Shown: positions 20,750 through 33,279 of the stretch, piece by piece
How the letters are laid out: each line of letters opens with the position of its first letter
Numbering within the stretch: the first letter of the stretch is position 1
Assembly: GCA_029582265.1 (NCBI GenBank)
Contig: CM055816.1
Coordinates: 82,454,472-82,518,471, forward strand
Length of the DNA stretch: 64,000 bases
Reading direction: 5' to 3'
From: Zoroaster sp. YZ-2022
Lineage: Eukaryota > Echinodermata > Asteroidea > Forcipulatida > Zoroasteridae
Program-made: the position numbers and the translations under genes
Notes under the pieces: model-generated
Told to the model about the DNA's origin: nothing
The model's input: only the letters and a program-made list of their open reading frames with translations
Databases searched by the model: none

Positions 20750-21346
20750 GTGTGTTTTAAAGCATGAACATTCTGTTATGTTTCACAACTTGAGTTCATG
20801 TTAATGATTGAAATAAAAACCACCATTAGTTGAGTTGAAAGGTCATATTTTTAAAATGCAAAACAATACTCTCCACTCCACTCCCACAACCTTGAAAACG
20901 GATCTGAAATTTAACAAGCTATTTTTGTCTCATCACAAAATTTATGAGCTTTTAAATTAGACACGGAAAATGTGCACAATTTAAGCCTTACAATGACATG
21001 TCATGCATTTTCTTTTGAAAACAATAAATCTATGTGGAAAGCAAAATTTATGTGGCTGATGTAGACAGTGTTTATTTAATAATTAATGTTTTTCATGGAG
21101 TTAAATTAACTGCATATTTATGTTACTAACATCATTCACACTTATTTTAAGCATGTTGTGATTGAACAATTTAAAAAAAAATACATACAGAATTTTTGAA
21201 ATGAATGTTTCTGTAATTTAACCCAAAAAATCCATGGGAATGTGTTGTAACACAACAAAGTAGGCAGTAATTTTTTCAGTTCATTTAAATCACTCACAGT
21301 TTAAAATTTAAAGTAGACTTGAAGTTGTATTACCCAATTTTTGCAG

Positions 21347-21529
21347 AAAGACCAAAACAATGTTTCTGAGAGAATTTGGACAGATGCTGCTGTTTCAAAA
21401 CGAAAAACACTTGGAGCACTAAGTTTATTTACAAAAAATACACAATGTAATAGTTACTTTAACCCTCCTACAATCTGTGAAATGTTTGAAACAACGCATT
21501 CAGGCCACTCCAAGCCATTGCTATGGTAG
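21347..21529 (+). CDS. Putative terminal exon d of the same unrecognised gene
   Basis: After TTTTTGCAG the frame reads KDQNNVSERIWTDAAVSKRK, TLGALSLFTKNTQCNSYFNP and PTICEMFETTHSGHSKPLLW and then stops. It is uninterrupted, with polar, cysteine-containing, coding-like composition. No known family is recognised. Confidence 0.35.
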   Translation, partial: KDQNNVSERIWTDAAVSKRKTLGALSLFTKNTQCNSYFNPPTICEMFETTHSGHSKPLLW

Positions 21530-22012
21530 GCAGTGGTTCCTCATATCTATACTGCATAGTAACATAATGCCTCATATGTCTGTTGGTTTTAGTGGTTTGT
21601 GATTGACATATTGCAGGGCATATTACTTTGTTCCAGACTCAGTGGCTGGTGGTAAGTTACTATGGAGAGTCTGTGTTTACAAAATAACTGCTGAAAATCC
21701 CAATGGCCATGATGGAGGCTTGGTATGGTTTATTGGTCTCAGTGGCTGATGGTGATTTATTATTGGGAGTTTGTTGAAAGGAAGTTGACAACTATTTGTG
21801 TGGTTGACAGATCAAGTACATGTAGGAAGAATGCTGTATAGTTGCACTTTCAAGGCAAATGCCTGCTGTCCCTTGGTTTTGTCCTGTAGTTCTATATTAA
21901 TTTGTTCTTCAGATTTCCAAAACCCTCCGTGTTTTGATAATTCATCAATTAATGCTTCGCGGGATTCCCTTGATTCTTTCTGTTTCTTTTCAATTTCTTG
22001 TTTTTTTTTCTT
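21530..22012. other. Intergenic stretch between two convergent genes
   Basis: No gene is supportable. It contains a loosely repeated GTTTATTGG / CTCAGTGGCTG.TGGT phrase at about 21635 and 21740. Confidence 0.4.
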
Positions 22013-24573
22013 TCAGATGCTGGATTCATTGTTGCTGTATGTCATTTTGTGTTTTCCTGTCACTCGGTTGGGCAAACTCTGTTGTGCTCGACATTCAACC
22101 AGGCAATGATCAAACTCCAAGTCGTTTTTTACAGCTTTTAAACACTCATTCGTTGGTGACCAAACTTTATTAACAAAGTCTAGTATATGTGGCCTCAAAA
22201 AGAAACATGCACTGCCATTCAAAAAGTATACATGAAAGCGATTTCCAATGATGGGTTGCAGGGGGTTCTTGTTTACACCACACATCTTTAGATGGGCTTT
22301 GACCTCTGCAGGAAAAGCAGCCCCATCTTTGTAACAAAGCCGGCTAAGTGATTGCATTAAGGCATACGCATCACTACACCCTCTTGGTTTAAAGCTCATA
22401 ATTGTATTAGCCTCAGGTTTGTGTTCTTTTTCCCAGTATTTTACAGTCTTCAGCTGATTTTGCGAAAGTATCCAAAGGGTGCATTCCACCAAAAAATAGT
22501 TTAAAGTGGAACCATCTGTCGTCAAGCGTTGTTCTGCCAGCTTTCTGTTTGCAGCTTTATTGACAATGTGTCTATCTGTCATTGTGTTAGAAATATTGTC
22601 GAGGATCTTCTGTTTTAGGCCTGGCTTGCCACACGATGTTTGTATGCTCTCAAGACTAGAGTTTATTGTCTCAACATAAGCATCAGCATCACCACTTGCC
22701 ATTTCCTTAATCCCAACAGTGTAGGTGGAAGTCTTTGTTGATATTTGTACTTCGCCAAAGTGTCTACGTTTTTTTGTGGTGCCATCATACTTCACAGTCG
22801 TCTCAGCTGCTGATTCAAGCTCCTCGCCAAGTTGAAATTTACTCAGTTCTCTTATTTCTGGTACAATTCGTCATCGTTTTCACGAAGTGACGAATCTGTA
22901 AAAAAAAATTTTTTTTGTCAAATTCAGTTTTGTAGATATTTGAGATGTATTCATTGTGGCCAACATTTCCGCTAAGTTTCAAGTGTTGAAACGTCATAGT
23001 TTCGTAATTACGCTATTAATATACCTAGCGAATCACTCAGCTAAGCTGTTTTCCGTTTTCACGAAGTGACGAATCACCATTCGCCGCTTTATATATTGAA
23101 ATACATAGCGATTGGCAAAATGCCAAAGCGGGTATTGTTGGTTTTGCGTTTTCACGAAGTGACGAATCGTGTGACCTACTTACGTTTAGCGTTTTCACGA
23201 AGTGACGAATCGCTTAATACGTTGTTTAATATACAGCGCTCTGCACGCGCGGTCTTGTTTTTACGTTTTCACGAAGTGACAAATATGTTTGGAAAGTAAT
23301 TCCCCATTAATTATAATCTCTATGATAAAGATACCGACATTTCTTTGTAATTAAAGTTATTAGCTTTAAGTAGGAAGCAAAATCTAAAATAATTAATGCT
23401 GAAAAGTCTTTGAAATTGCGATTTCAAAAACAGTTCAACTTCATGTGCGATTATCTCAAAACATGGATTTGCAGCTGTGTGGGCCGATTCGTCACTTTGT
23501 GAAAACGGTGACGAATTGTCTTGCAGGTGCTTTCATCAGGTGGCTTACCAACTTGTTTGCCAGATAATTTTTCAACACAGAATTTGATAACTGGAGAGGT
23601 GTTTTTGGCAGCGACCTGTCTACTTGAACAAAAATATACACATTCTCTAACTGCTGCATTAAAGGTCTTACCGTCGCGCATGGTTGGTATTACATCTGAT
23701 TCACATGTTTGTAGTTTATCCATCAACTTTATATTTTCAAGTTCAAGTGATGCCACTCTTTCTTGAGCTTGAAGTAGTCTTTCTTTCTGAAGTAGTCTTT
23801 CTTTCTTTCTTTCTTTGTGATAAGTTGATTCGGTTGCTTTACGGCGTTTTAGCTTTATTTGAGATCGATACAAGAGATTACGTTTCTGGCTTTGGAGCTT
23901 CCTTACATTGGCTTGAAGTTGGCCGATTTTCTCCAGCAGTATTTTTTTGTCAAGTTCAGCTTGTTTTTTCCTCTGTTGTTTGATTTTCTTCTTGATTTTA
24001 GTGAGCTGCCTTTGTTTACGTTTTATTGATTGTTTATACTTTCTTATAGAATCCTTAAGTTGTGCATGTTCATTTTCCATTGATGTGGCTCTCCTGACTG
24101 CATCTTCTGCTGCTGTATTCTGCACATTTGGTTGAAGTTTCTTCCAGAGCGCAACAATGAGTGCACGCATGTTTCCTTTTGGTGGACTGCTTAGGGTGCT
24201 GTTTAGTTTTGTGATTACTTGATAATGATGATGATGATGATGGCAGGGGAAACGGGTTATTCATGAACTGTTCAAGTTTCTGTACTTGTGATGAGCTTCT
24301 ATTTTTCTTCATCGTTTTGTAGTTGGATTTCATTTTATACAGTGCAGAGAATAAATTTGCCTTGGATGGAGCAGTCCATAGATTATTATCTTTGTACAGC
24401 TTTTGAATCCATTTGTAAATGTTTTCTTGCGAGTATCCTTTTTTCAGCAGACCCAGAATTTCAATTGCTGCACCAGTTGTAAGTCCGTTTTTCAGCAAGC
24501 AAGGTTGGGCTCTGTTTTCAAGTCTTTCAAGGGTGATTTCACCTTGGTTGCAATAGGTTCCAATGCAATCCAT
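22013..24573 (-). pseudogene. Coiled-coil protein with RNase H-like C-terminus, transposon-related, unassigned
   Basis: Three minus-strand blocks read in order. Block 1 (24573-24210) starts MDCIGTYCNQGEITLERLEN and includes a helical region with GYSQENIYKWIQKLYKDNN, ending in a serine run from a CAT/TGA microsatellite where the frame shifts. Block 2 (24170-23520) is a long basic coiled coil (IKRKQRQLTKIKKKIKQQRK) followed by FNAAVRECVYFCSS and KFCVEKLSGKQVGK. Block 3 (22862-22013) reads VKYDGTTKKRRHFGEVQIST, then TMTDRHIVNK, then a cysteine-bearing region to the stop. The two acidic positions, D in YDGTT after a predicted strand and D in TMTD, suggest an RNase H-like (DDE-type) fold. A MITE at 22863-23519 separates blocks 2 and 3. 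I recall similar unnamed proteins in many invertebrates. Function as a transposase is inference. Confidence 0.5.
22863..23519. mobile_element. MITE built of a 22 bp repeat
   Basis: Termini are inverted (ACAATTCGTCATCGTTTTCA at the left; the right end is the complement of ACAATTCGTCACCGTTTTCA). Inside, CGTTTTCACGAAGTGACGAA(TC) occurs directly at 22875, 23054, 23147, 23190 and 23264 and inverted at 23486. Each unit contains the near-palindrome TCACGAAGTGA. The element interrupts the minus-strand gene between its coiled-coil and RNase H-like parts. Confidence 0.85.
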
Positions 24574-26231
24574 CTTTTGCCTTCAAAAGGAAAACTTAAA
24601 AAGTGAAAGTTAATTAAAAACTTGTTCACAGTAGCAATGTGTTAAAACCAATTAAAACAGCATAAGTCTTACGCAAGTGGTTCATCTATTAAATAAGCTT
24701 GAGAATATTCTTTGAATTGTTCCGGAAAACAAAATAACCTTTTTCTAAACTTGCAAAAAAGAATGAACGAGAAAAATGTTGTGGGATTGTTTTGAATAAA
24801 ATAATGTTTACAAATTCTAGAAGAGACCTATACATTTAGGCAGAGTTTCACTACATGTAGATTACATTATTTTTGTCATTAATTAACGAATAACTTTTTA
24901 AACTGTTTTTTTTTATACAAATTCTCAAAACAGCGCTTAAATTTGGGCAGGGGTTTCCCTGCGGGTGGTTAACCCATTAGAAATGAATCTGATAAGATAT
25001 TTGTGGATTTGGTAGTAAAACAAAGCCAAAATATTTTATACAAATTCAGGCTTAGGAAAACTATGCAAATCGTTTTCATGTCAGATGTATAATTTTTTTC
25101 ACCACCCTGTCGCCAAAATATGCTTAGTTAAATTCCCCCAAAATAACAAATTTTACTCACCTATGAATACAAGATACCTTACTTTGAAGACAGCAAGGAG
25201 GCAGTTTTGGAGTTTAGGGAGAAAGAAATGGCTTCCGAAGGTTAAGCATCGCGATAGAAGTTACAGAACTGTATGACATGCACTACGAGAATAACACACT
25301 CGGTGCGGGCCGCGTCTGTAGCAATCCGCTAGCTGCGCGCTACGAAAAACCCGGCAACAAACGGTCCCGAAACGGACAGAAACTGCTTGCCGCGTAAAAC
25401 AAATAACTCTTTTTAACAAAGTGGTATGGTACAATTCTATATATTTTCTTATAAAAGAACATTGTTACGTATGGACTGGCTAAACAGCCAGTCACACACG
25501 GCAGAAGGAAAATGAACAATATAACGGCTAGTAATTCAAAAGAACCATGGAACGAGAAGAACAAAACCAGCAATTATCACACAAAGAACCATGGATTAAT
25601 ATTCAAATAAACTTAACATCATAATTTATTTATAAACAAACACTACATTCAAAGAATACGTTATAACTACTAGAAACATCTTTACATAAATAAAGAGAAC
25701 TTACATAAATGGCAAACGAAGTTACAACCGGTTATAAAGTAAAAGGTGCTCTGCCGGCTGAACACGGGTGACGGCTGGGCTAAGTCTAACGGTGACCAAC
25801 AACGATATTGACAACATCAACAGCAGGGTAGCAAGGACGACGACCTCCATCATCAACCAGTTCCGGGAGTCCCAGCACTCACTGTACGCCACAGTCGGAG
25901 GCGCCAACTCGACATCCCTCAGCCAAGCGATAGAAACAAAAAACACTACCCGGCCGCACCCATGATCCAGTCCACAGAGAACTCAGCACTGGGTTTACGT
26001 ACCCATTTATACAGGGCCGATTTGGTTAAATGAGCAAACATAATACTTCGTACAGCTTGTCCACAACATACTAAAGAACACACAAACATAAAGAAACATA
26101 TGGGGAATACAATCACCAGGATCATTAAAATTCCCAAGCTCTGGGCCAGGAGGAAATAAAATTGTTAAAAATCCTCGACTGTAACAACATGATCTTTATC
26201 AAAATTAAGTATAAAACAGACAGAATAACCA
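24574..26231. other. No recognisable gene
   Basis: Contains a short GC-rich patch (25300-25380). Open frames here have no protein-like pattern that I can support. Confidence 0.45.
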
Positions 26232-26460
26232 CACTCTAAAAATAAGTGTTTATGTTTTAACGCTAAAATAAACGCCCGCTTGCTAACACGTTAAAAATTG
26301 TTAAAATAAACACGTTTATGTGTTAAAGAAAATAAACACCAAAACACGTATATAGGCTGATAACACTTAATAAACACTTCAACATGTCTTTGCCCTGCAA
26401 GGGCGTTTATTTCTAAACATTCTGTCGGAGGGCGCTTATTATTTAACGCTCTCACCCATG
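26232..26460. repeat. Left terminal and subterminal repeats of the CACTA element
   Basis: Beyond the TIR, short AACGC, GTTTAT and TAAACAC words recur about every 15-25 bp. CACTA elements carry such arrays as transposase-binding sites. Confidence 0.55.
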
Positions 26461-26477
26461 CACATGGGCAATTCTCC

Positions 26478-27505
26478 GGTAACGGAATGACGTCCATTCA
26501 TGACCCAGCCAACATTGGCCCATCACCTAGAAAATATGTTTTATACTAGACTACTAATCTGTGTATGAAATGGTAGACAAGATCCAACAGATTCATTGGA
26601 CACAAATGAAAACAAAAACAATTCACCTGCTGGGTCACTTTAGGGAGGTCAAAATTTCGGTAACGGAATTATGGCAAAGGACAAGCAGTTTTCAGGTCTG
26701 GCATAAATTAATAAATCTCTGTGAAGTTTAGTCATTTCCAAAAGGGGTGTTATTTGTAGTATACAGACTTTAGTAGGGTTAATAACTACAATGCAAAATA
26801 AAATTTGAAATATCCCTTCATTGAAAAAAATGACCTTCAATCATGGTAATGGAATTACGTCAGGACGGTAACGGAATTACATATTGTATTTGTACAGGTC
26901 TAAAAATAGCGCTAAATGCAAGGCAAAAACAGTAATAAAAAACAGTATTTTACTTGAATTTCTACATTTAGGCATATCCATTTTGTGTTTTTTATGATAT
27001 GCAATAATGTTCTCACAAGTACATATCCTGAACATACATAATCCAATTAAATCATGCCAACTTAACAATTTCCAACCAAATTAATGAGCGCTTACTACAA
27101 GTACTGCCCATAAACACTGTACAAATACATGTACAGCATACTTTTGCATTCAAACTAAACATTGTGTCATATTTTTTAGGAAACAGTGTTTTTTAAAGTT
27201 TTTTTATTGAAAAATATTTATTAATTAACATTAAATAAAAGTTTGTCACAGAAAATGTCAAAAGTCGCAGTAAAAGTCATTGTAACAGTAGTAAAAACTT
27301 GAAAGTGCAGTGCAAATCTGTAACCATAGTTACCGTAATTCCGTTACCATATATTAAAGTACTAAGCAAATGTCCGAAAGTGAAATTATTTTTTTTATAA
27401 AACTTGTAGGGAGGTATATTTAGAAAAAAACAATGTTGGGATTTTTATTTTTATTTTCTTTGGCCAAAAATTACTTGTGTGCATTATTTTGGTAACGGAA
27501 TTACG
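26478..27505. repeat. Dispersed 15 bp repeat GGTAACGGAATTACG
   Basis: Copies at 26478, 26659, 26845, 26867 and 27491 (plus) and 27334-27348 (minus) differ by 0-2 bases. They lie 0.25-1.3 kb from the left end of the CACTA element and are separated by unrelated AT-rich DNA, so they are neither tandem nor parts of a longer duplicated block. Confidence 0.8.
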
Positions 27506-28615
27506 TGTGATTTTCTCATGTTTTATTTTTAAATTTATGGAGAACACGAAAAATAATTAATTTTTTTTTTTACATACAAAAGTAATCTTTGGTTCAATGG
27601 CTATCTAGACACACAAACAATTATTTTCCCATAAGGCCTCCACTAATCACAATGTCCAAGAGAATTAAATTTGAATTTTTAACAAATTCCACATATTGAG
27701 ACTTAATACCCAAAAATCCATATTTCTCCCAGAAAACACAGGTTTTTCAAATTTTAACCACTTGGATTGGATTCCCTATGAAATTCTGGTCTAGAATCAA
27801 TATGAAATATTCCTCTATTGCTAATGTAAAATTTTGAATTTTTTTTCTCTCTCCCATGGAGAATTGCCCACATTGCAGTTAAACACAATTACAAATTGCA
27901 AAAACGAATAATCATAATATAAATTGCATAGGGCCTATTGTGTCCTTCCCTTGACATAGAAAATTGTCAATACACACTTCACTTGAATTTTACCACATTT
28001 TCAAGAGATAGAACTAATATTAGAATCAAATATCCAATTCAAAAATACAAGCTCATGAGCTTAATGTGTTTTTTCCAAGAACATTTTGAAGAAAAAAAAT
28101 CAAAAGACGCTGCCCTGCATTACAGAATGCAAATCTTTGTCTATTTCCCCAGGCAAAGCTCCTACTGATAAACAATTTTAAAAAGTTAGTTTCATGAATC
28201 CACTTTAAAATAAAATTACAGTGCCAAATGAGCTGCTTTATGAGCAGCTTTATGAGCTGCTTTATCAGAAAATATTGCTTTACACATTTCTGCCAAGAAA
28301 ACTGAGCAGGAAACTAGTCACAAACAGTATACCTGGCATGGTATTTTAGATGGTGATGTTTTTCTTCTGGTAGGCAACATTTATTTTGTACTCGGCTAAC
28401 TTTTGATGATTTGGATACATGACCGATACAATCATGATTGGTGGAGTTAAAACAAATTAAAGCTTCCTTTTTGCAAACTCGATAACAGTACCAATATTTA
28501 GACGAATATTTGTCTGAAATAAAGCCATTAATGCGAAAATTGTGTCCCAACACTCGGTTCTTATTTCGATTTGTCAAACTGAAATAAGCATGAATACGAA
28601 TGTGCACAAAATCCA
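27506..28615. other. No recognisable gene
   Basis: AT-rich element interior. A short tandem GAGCTGCTTTAT motif lies near 28229-28263. Confidence 0.45.
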
Positions 28616-28951
28616 AATTTTCAGAGAGCTGCTTAAAATAAAGGTATGATACAATGTTGGTTTAGGAAGAGTAAATTCATTCCCACCCTCTAGTTCTCAA
28701 TAAACACACCATACAACTGATATACCTGTGAACGTTTCATCACGTTATGTGGTCACGTTCTAGAGAAAACACTGTATGACAGTCTAAACTGCCGTGCCGT
28801 GTTTTCTCCAGAACGTGACCACATAACGTGATGAAACTTTAACAGGTAGGTCAGTTGTATGGTGTGTTTATTGAGAACTAGAGGGTGGGAATGAATTTAC
28901 TCTTCCTAAACCAACATTGTATCGTACCTTTAAGCAGCTCTCTGAAAATTG
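28616..28951. repeat. Long fold-back element
   Basis: Arms of about 150 bp are near-perfect inverse copies, from ATTTTCAGAGAGCTGC at the left to GCAGCTCTCTGAAAAT at the right. They include GTGGTCACGTTCTAGAG / CCAGAACGTGACCAC, around a centre near 28785. It is non-coding and inserted inside the CACTA element. Confidence 0.9.
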
Positions 28952-29103
28952 GCCCAGAATAAATTTTAAACATCCTTCAATAACACTTCTAAGTTTAATA
29001 CAGTTGTTGTTGTTTTTTGTTTTTTTTGTTTTTTTAATCTAACAATATTTCAAAATGCAACATTTCTTTGATACTCGCTTTCTTGTATTTTGGACCCAGT
29101 TAG

Positions 29104-32100
29104 TTACACACTTTTCAATTTAGAGGTAAACGTCTGGAAGTTAGTTCCTTTGAACGAGGTGTACGGCTCCTCCAGAATAACCTGCTGCAAAAACTCAAGA
29201 AGCTGTCCATAGATTGCTGGATTGTTAAGATCGAAGACGTAGTAGCAGGCGAGTAGGATTAGGGCAGCTTGGAAAACATTATTTGTATTACAATGAATGA
29301 TCTGTCCCTCCCCAACAATGTAGGTTAACTTTACTTTTTCATCTTGTGTCAATATACGAAGTGCCATGGGTTCTTTCTCTTTTACCGGTTTCACCTTTAA
29401 CACTCTTGGAAGTTTTTCCTTTGTTATGTCCACATCATCTATCTGTAAAACAAAAATACAAATAATGTTGTATTTGGACCCAACTGCTAAAGATGTCAAA
29501 GCAGAGACTTCACACATACATTTTATTTAAGCCTTTGCAATTTTTGAAGTATCTGGTGGTGTAGTTTTTGTGATGTTCGGTCGATTTATTATCAATGTTT
29601 TGTTCTGGGGCATAATGTAGCCTAGCTCTCAGAGTTGCGAAATGTGTATTTCTCGTTGGGATTTCCTGTTTGCTCCGACATAATGATATCTCTAGGACAA
29701 TCCAGTAATGTATAAGTAGTTACAAAAATAACTCATCAAAACTGGCATGTTCTTCATTGGTACTTAAAAGTTCAACCAAAAATCAGGAGAAATATGTGGG
29801 CCTGAAAGTTGGTATAAATCATAGAAAAATACCAAAAGAAAAATATTCAGTTTTACCTTGATCAATGTCATCACAGATTTGGATTTGATGCCTTTGCCCT
29901 TAACTGCTAAGCGGTTTTCAAGTGTCGCTAAAGCCTCAAATTTTCTAAACGACCATTAAAGTCTTCATCCGAGAGGCAACCAATATTATTAGTCCTGTTG
30001 AATGAGAATTAAACAAAATTGAAATAGCAAAAGAAACTCCTAGCTAACCAGCACAATGGTCTTATGTAATAAATAAAAATAGCCCGATTAACCAATATAA
30101 TATAGGTCCACCTAGATGGCATTGTGCAGTGTACACAACTGGTATACACAATTGTTTCAGGGGCAAAGCCATCATTATGAAATGCAACCCTCTACAAATG
30201 TTTTCACACATTACACATAATTTTTGTCTTTTGGGGGTTCACAGAGATGATTTTCATAATAACATAGGCATTAATATTTGACAAAGGATGCATGGTCATA
30301 CACTGAAAGTCTGAATTTCTTCAGTGGTTGCTGAACCGTATCAGATGAGGAAGCAGACCCAGTAGTCTCAACAGAGGCAGCAGTCTTTTTGTTTTCTTTG
30401 AGTCGTAGCTGGCGGATGCGTGAACTCAGCTTGTTGCTTATGAAAGACTAAATAAAAGCAAAAGAAAAAAAATGTACAGCGTAAGTATAAAATTAATACG
30501 AAATGGGTTACTGTTGCAGAAAGGAAAGATATTCATTTGAAAATAAATTAAATACACTAAACCGCAAAAAATGGGTTATTTACATATTTATTCAAAACTT
30601 GAGCACATGAGTTACTGGACACAGGGAATGGTTTCATGGTCAAAACTGTGTATATCCTCCATTGGCGTCAAGAACTTACTACCCATATTTGCGTTTCTTT
30701 TGCAGTTCGGTATACTTTCCATATGGTTTTATAAAACAAATTTTGCATATCTTTACAATTACAAATTTGAAATCTTAAATTTTTATTTATCGTTGGGTGC
30801 CCGGCAGAAGGTCGTAAAGGAGTGTGTCCGGCAAAAGGGTGTAAGCAAATAAACACGCACAATTGTATTTCGAGAAAATCCAGTTTGTAAGGTTTGACTG
30901 TTTCTAATATGTTTATTAGTCAATGTATGGAATTTAAATTCAGCATAGGAATAAATAAGCATTATTTGAGTAATTTTAGCAATAAATATATTTGAGGTAT
31001 TCATTAATGTTACAAATCTAGCCATATTATTGCTTACGAGTAAACGACCTTCTGCTGGGATAAATATTGTACATAGGGTGCCTGGCAGAAGGGCGTAAGA
31101 GTCTTATGACCTTCTGCCGGGCACCCGACGATGACCTAAACAATTTGATAGGTTATGCAGTAAGTATACAATCTTATTTTAGAACTTAATTAATTTAAAC
31201 TTAAACCTTATTGTAAAATATTCATACGTGCATCAACTATTGCTTACCCAAGGTTTGGTTCCATCATGTACAAGACAGGGATGTTTTTTTACAAGCTTCG
31301 CCCCTATGGCTTGGTAGTGTGCTGTATCCCTCATATTAGGATACTTGAAATGGTAGAACTGGGCGGCCTCCCGCAGCACTGCTGGCAGAGCACGATCAAC
31401 CTCATTGTGCTGCAGCAACAGCGTAGTTGTAGGATTGAATGCTGGAAGCTGAATCAGTGCTGCTGTTGGCATGGTTGATTGTCGTTTGTTGCCTATTATG
31501 AAAACATACAATACCATATTATTTTCAGCAAAAGCAAAAACAAAAACAAAAAACATGAAGCATGTTGAACTTGCTTGCATTTTTTTTCACTGAAAAGCGA
31601 AGAACATGTTAAACCCTTTTCGCCCAAATAGTGCACATATAATTACTTAAGCATAAAAACAGAAAAATGTACCCTACCAGATTGTTTTCATTGTGTTTGA
31701 CAAGCATGAAGATGTGAAGAAATACAACTGTAAAAACTGTCTGTTTATTTAACAGACAGCTAAAAGAAAAAACATGATTTGACTCGGTTTGAATTATTGA
31801 GAAGTACAAAAAAATGATAAATTATTAAAAGGACTACGGATATTTTATCTGAGCCTTCTGAGGCACTTTCAATTGTTAAACTTACTTGTTGAAGGAATTG
31901 CTTCTGGCTCATCAGTACGCTCAATGTCATGTGTGTCAATCGGACCTGGAATGCCATGTGTGTCAATTGGACCTGGAATGTCAGGTGGGCTTGGCGAGGC
32001 AGTGACAACTGGCTCCTTAGGAGTGTTGGTTGAGCTTGATGAAGTAGTGATGCCTGGCTCCTTAGGAAGGTCGGGTGTAAATGGTGTAGTTGCTGGTACT

Positions 32101-33088
32101 GCTGCTGGGTCACACCACTGCTCGTCAGGAGTAAGCAGAAGCAATATCTCACCACCAAAGTGTTGCAATATTTCATCGTCATCAAGTTCAGTACCATCTT
32201 GTTGAAGTACTACACGCACTTCAGAAGAAGCAGGCATTCTCAATTTTGATTTCCCTGCAACAAATTAATCAAGATAAATTCATGGACTCTGATCTTTGAG
32301 TGTGTGTGTGAGCTTGTCTACCTGCTGACACTAATGACTTTAACAAAAGGGATCCGGGTGGTTTCAAGGACATCCTAGGTTCGGTTTTATGTACAAAACC
32401 AATAGGGATTTTGCTTTAAAAAGTCCAAACAATGGGAGAACAACGAGAATTCCTTGATTTACCGGGTCGACAAACATGTGTGCATCTGTGTGCGAGCATG
32501 GCAGCATTGTTGTCATCATCATATGTTGAGTTGGACTTCACTGATTGTCTTGAAACCTGATGGTTACATGTAGCTTGGTAGTAGAAACCCAAAGAAGCCT
32601 ATTCAGTTTGAGGGCTACATGTGATGTGTCAAAGTAATTAGGACTAAAATAAGTGTGCTTAATGACTGTCATTGAACCAAGTACTTTTACACAATTCGTA
32701 AGGACAGGTGGGAGTCAAGTCATAGAGAGGGACACATTAGTGAGTCATTTTTTGTTGGTATAACACACCATTTTTTTAGACAATGAAAAAAGCGCCAATC
32801 AGCTTTTTACAAGTTCCATGCAATTTTTTAGATTAATTTTTTATGATAGCTTCTTGTTAAAATAATGAGCCTGGCTGTAAAGCAATGTACAAAAAAATGA
32901 TGACTTTACCACACCAAACTTAACAACAATTTTCCCGCAAAGACACTGATGTGGTGACATCTGTATTATTTTAAAGAGTATATAAAGGTAATTAGGAAAT
33001 GAGTTTATTTAAAACTTACCTCTGGTCATCACCTCATCCAGAGTGTCAGCTTTAACCATCATCTTTATGGATCTTGCTCCATTCCACA
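29104..33088 (-). CDS. Six-exon gene with N-terminal CIDE-N (CAD) domain
   Basis: Exons on the minus strand are 33088-33020, 32254-31886, 31492-31248, 30447-30304, 29994-29868 and 29442-29104, with a stop at 29104. Every junction has GT-AG borders, and the codon phases agree across all five introns. Exons 1-2 read VWNGARSIKMMVKADTLDEV then MPASSEVRVVLQQDGTELDD, DEILQHFGG and LLLLTPDEQW. This is the CIDE-N fold pattern, in which conserved basic and acidic faces drive head-to-tail assembly. A Pro/Thr/Ser-rich linker follows. Exon 3 has a helical module (FYHFKYPNMRDTAHYQAIG), and the last exon has VFQAALILLACYYVFDLNNP. The latter resembles proteins often named SAM domain-containing protein 3-like. 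One small frameshift lies in exon 5 near 29940. The start codon exon is not seen. It shares an element and strand with the transposase gene upstream. Confidence 0.65.
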
Positions 33089-33279
33089 CTGGGGCATTAT
33101 AAACAATGTTCAAATATTATCTTAATTGCTGTGTAATGAGTGTCATCTGGAAGCTCCCCCCCCCCCAAAAAAAATGAATAAAATAACATTTCTCACCATT
33201 GATAAAATGCCAAACAGATAAAACCTACTATAACTTGTGCATTCATAAGTTGAATGTCCATGTACAACTGTACTTAATT

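Noticed and set aside
22862..23299. CRISPR-like array because of evenly repeated 22-mers
   Set aside because: Spacing is irregular, one copy is inverted, the outer copies act as TIRs and the context is eukaryotic transposon DNA.
25722..25946. Hydrophobic minus-strand frame as a membrane protein
   Set aside because: One leucine-rich stretch in a 74-codon frame without splice sites or homology pattern; the opposite strand is equally open.
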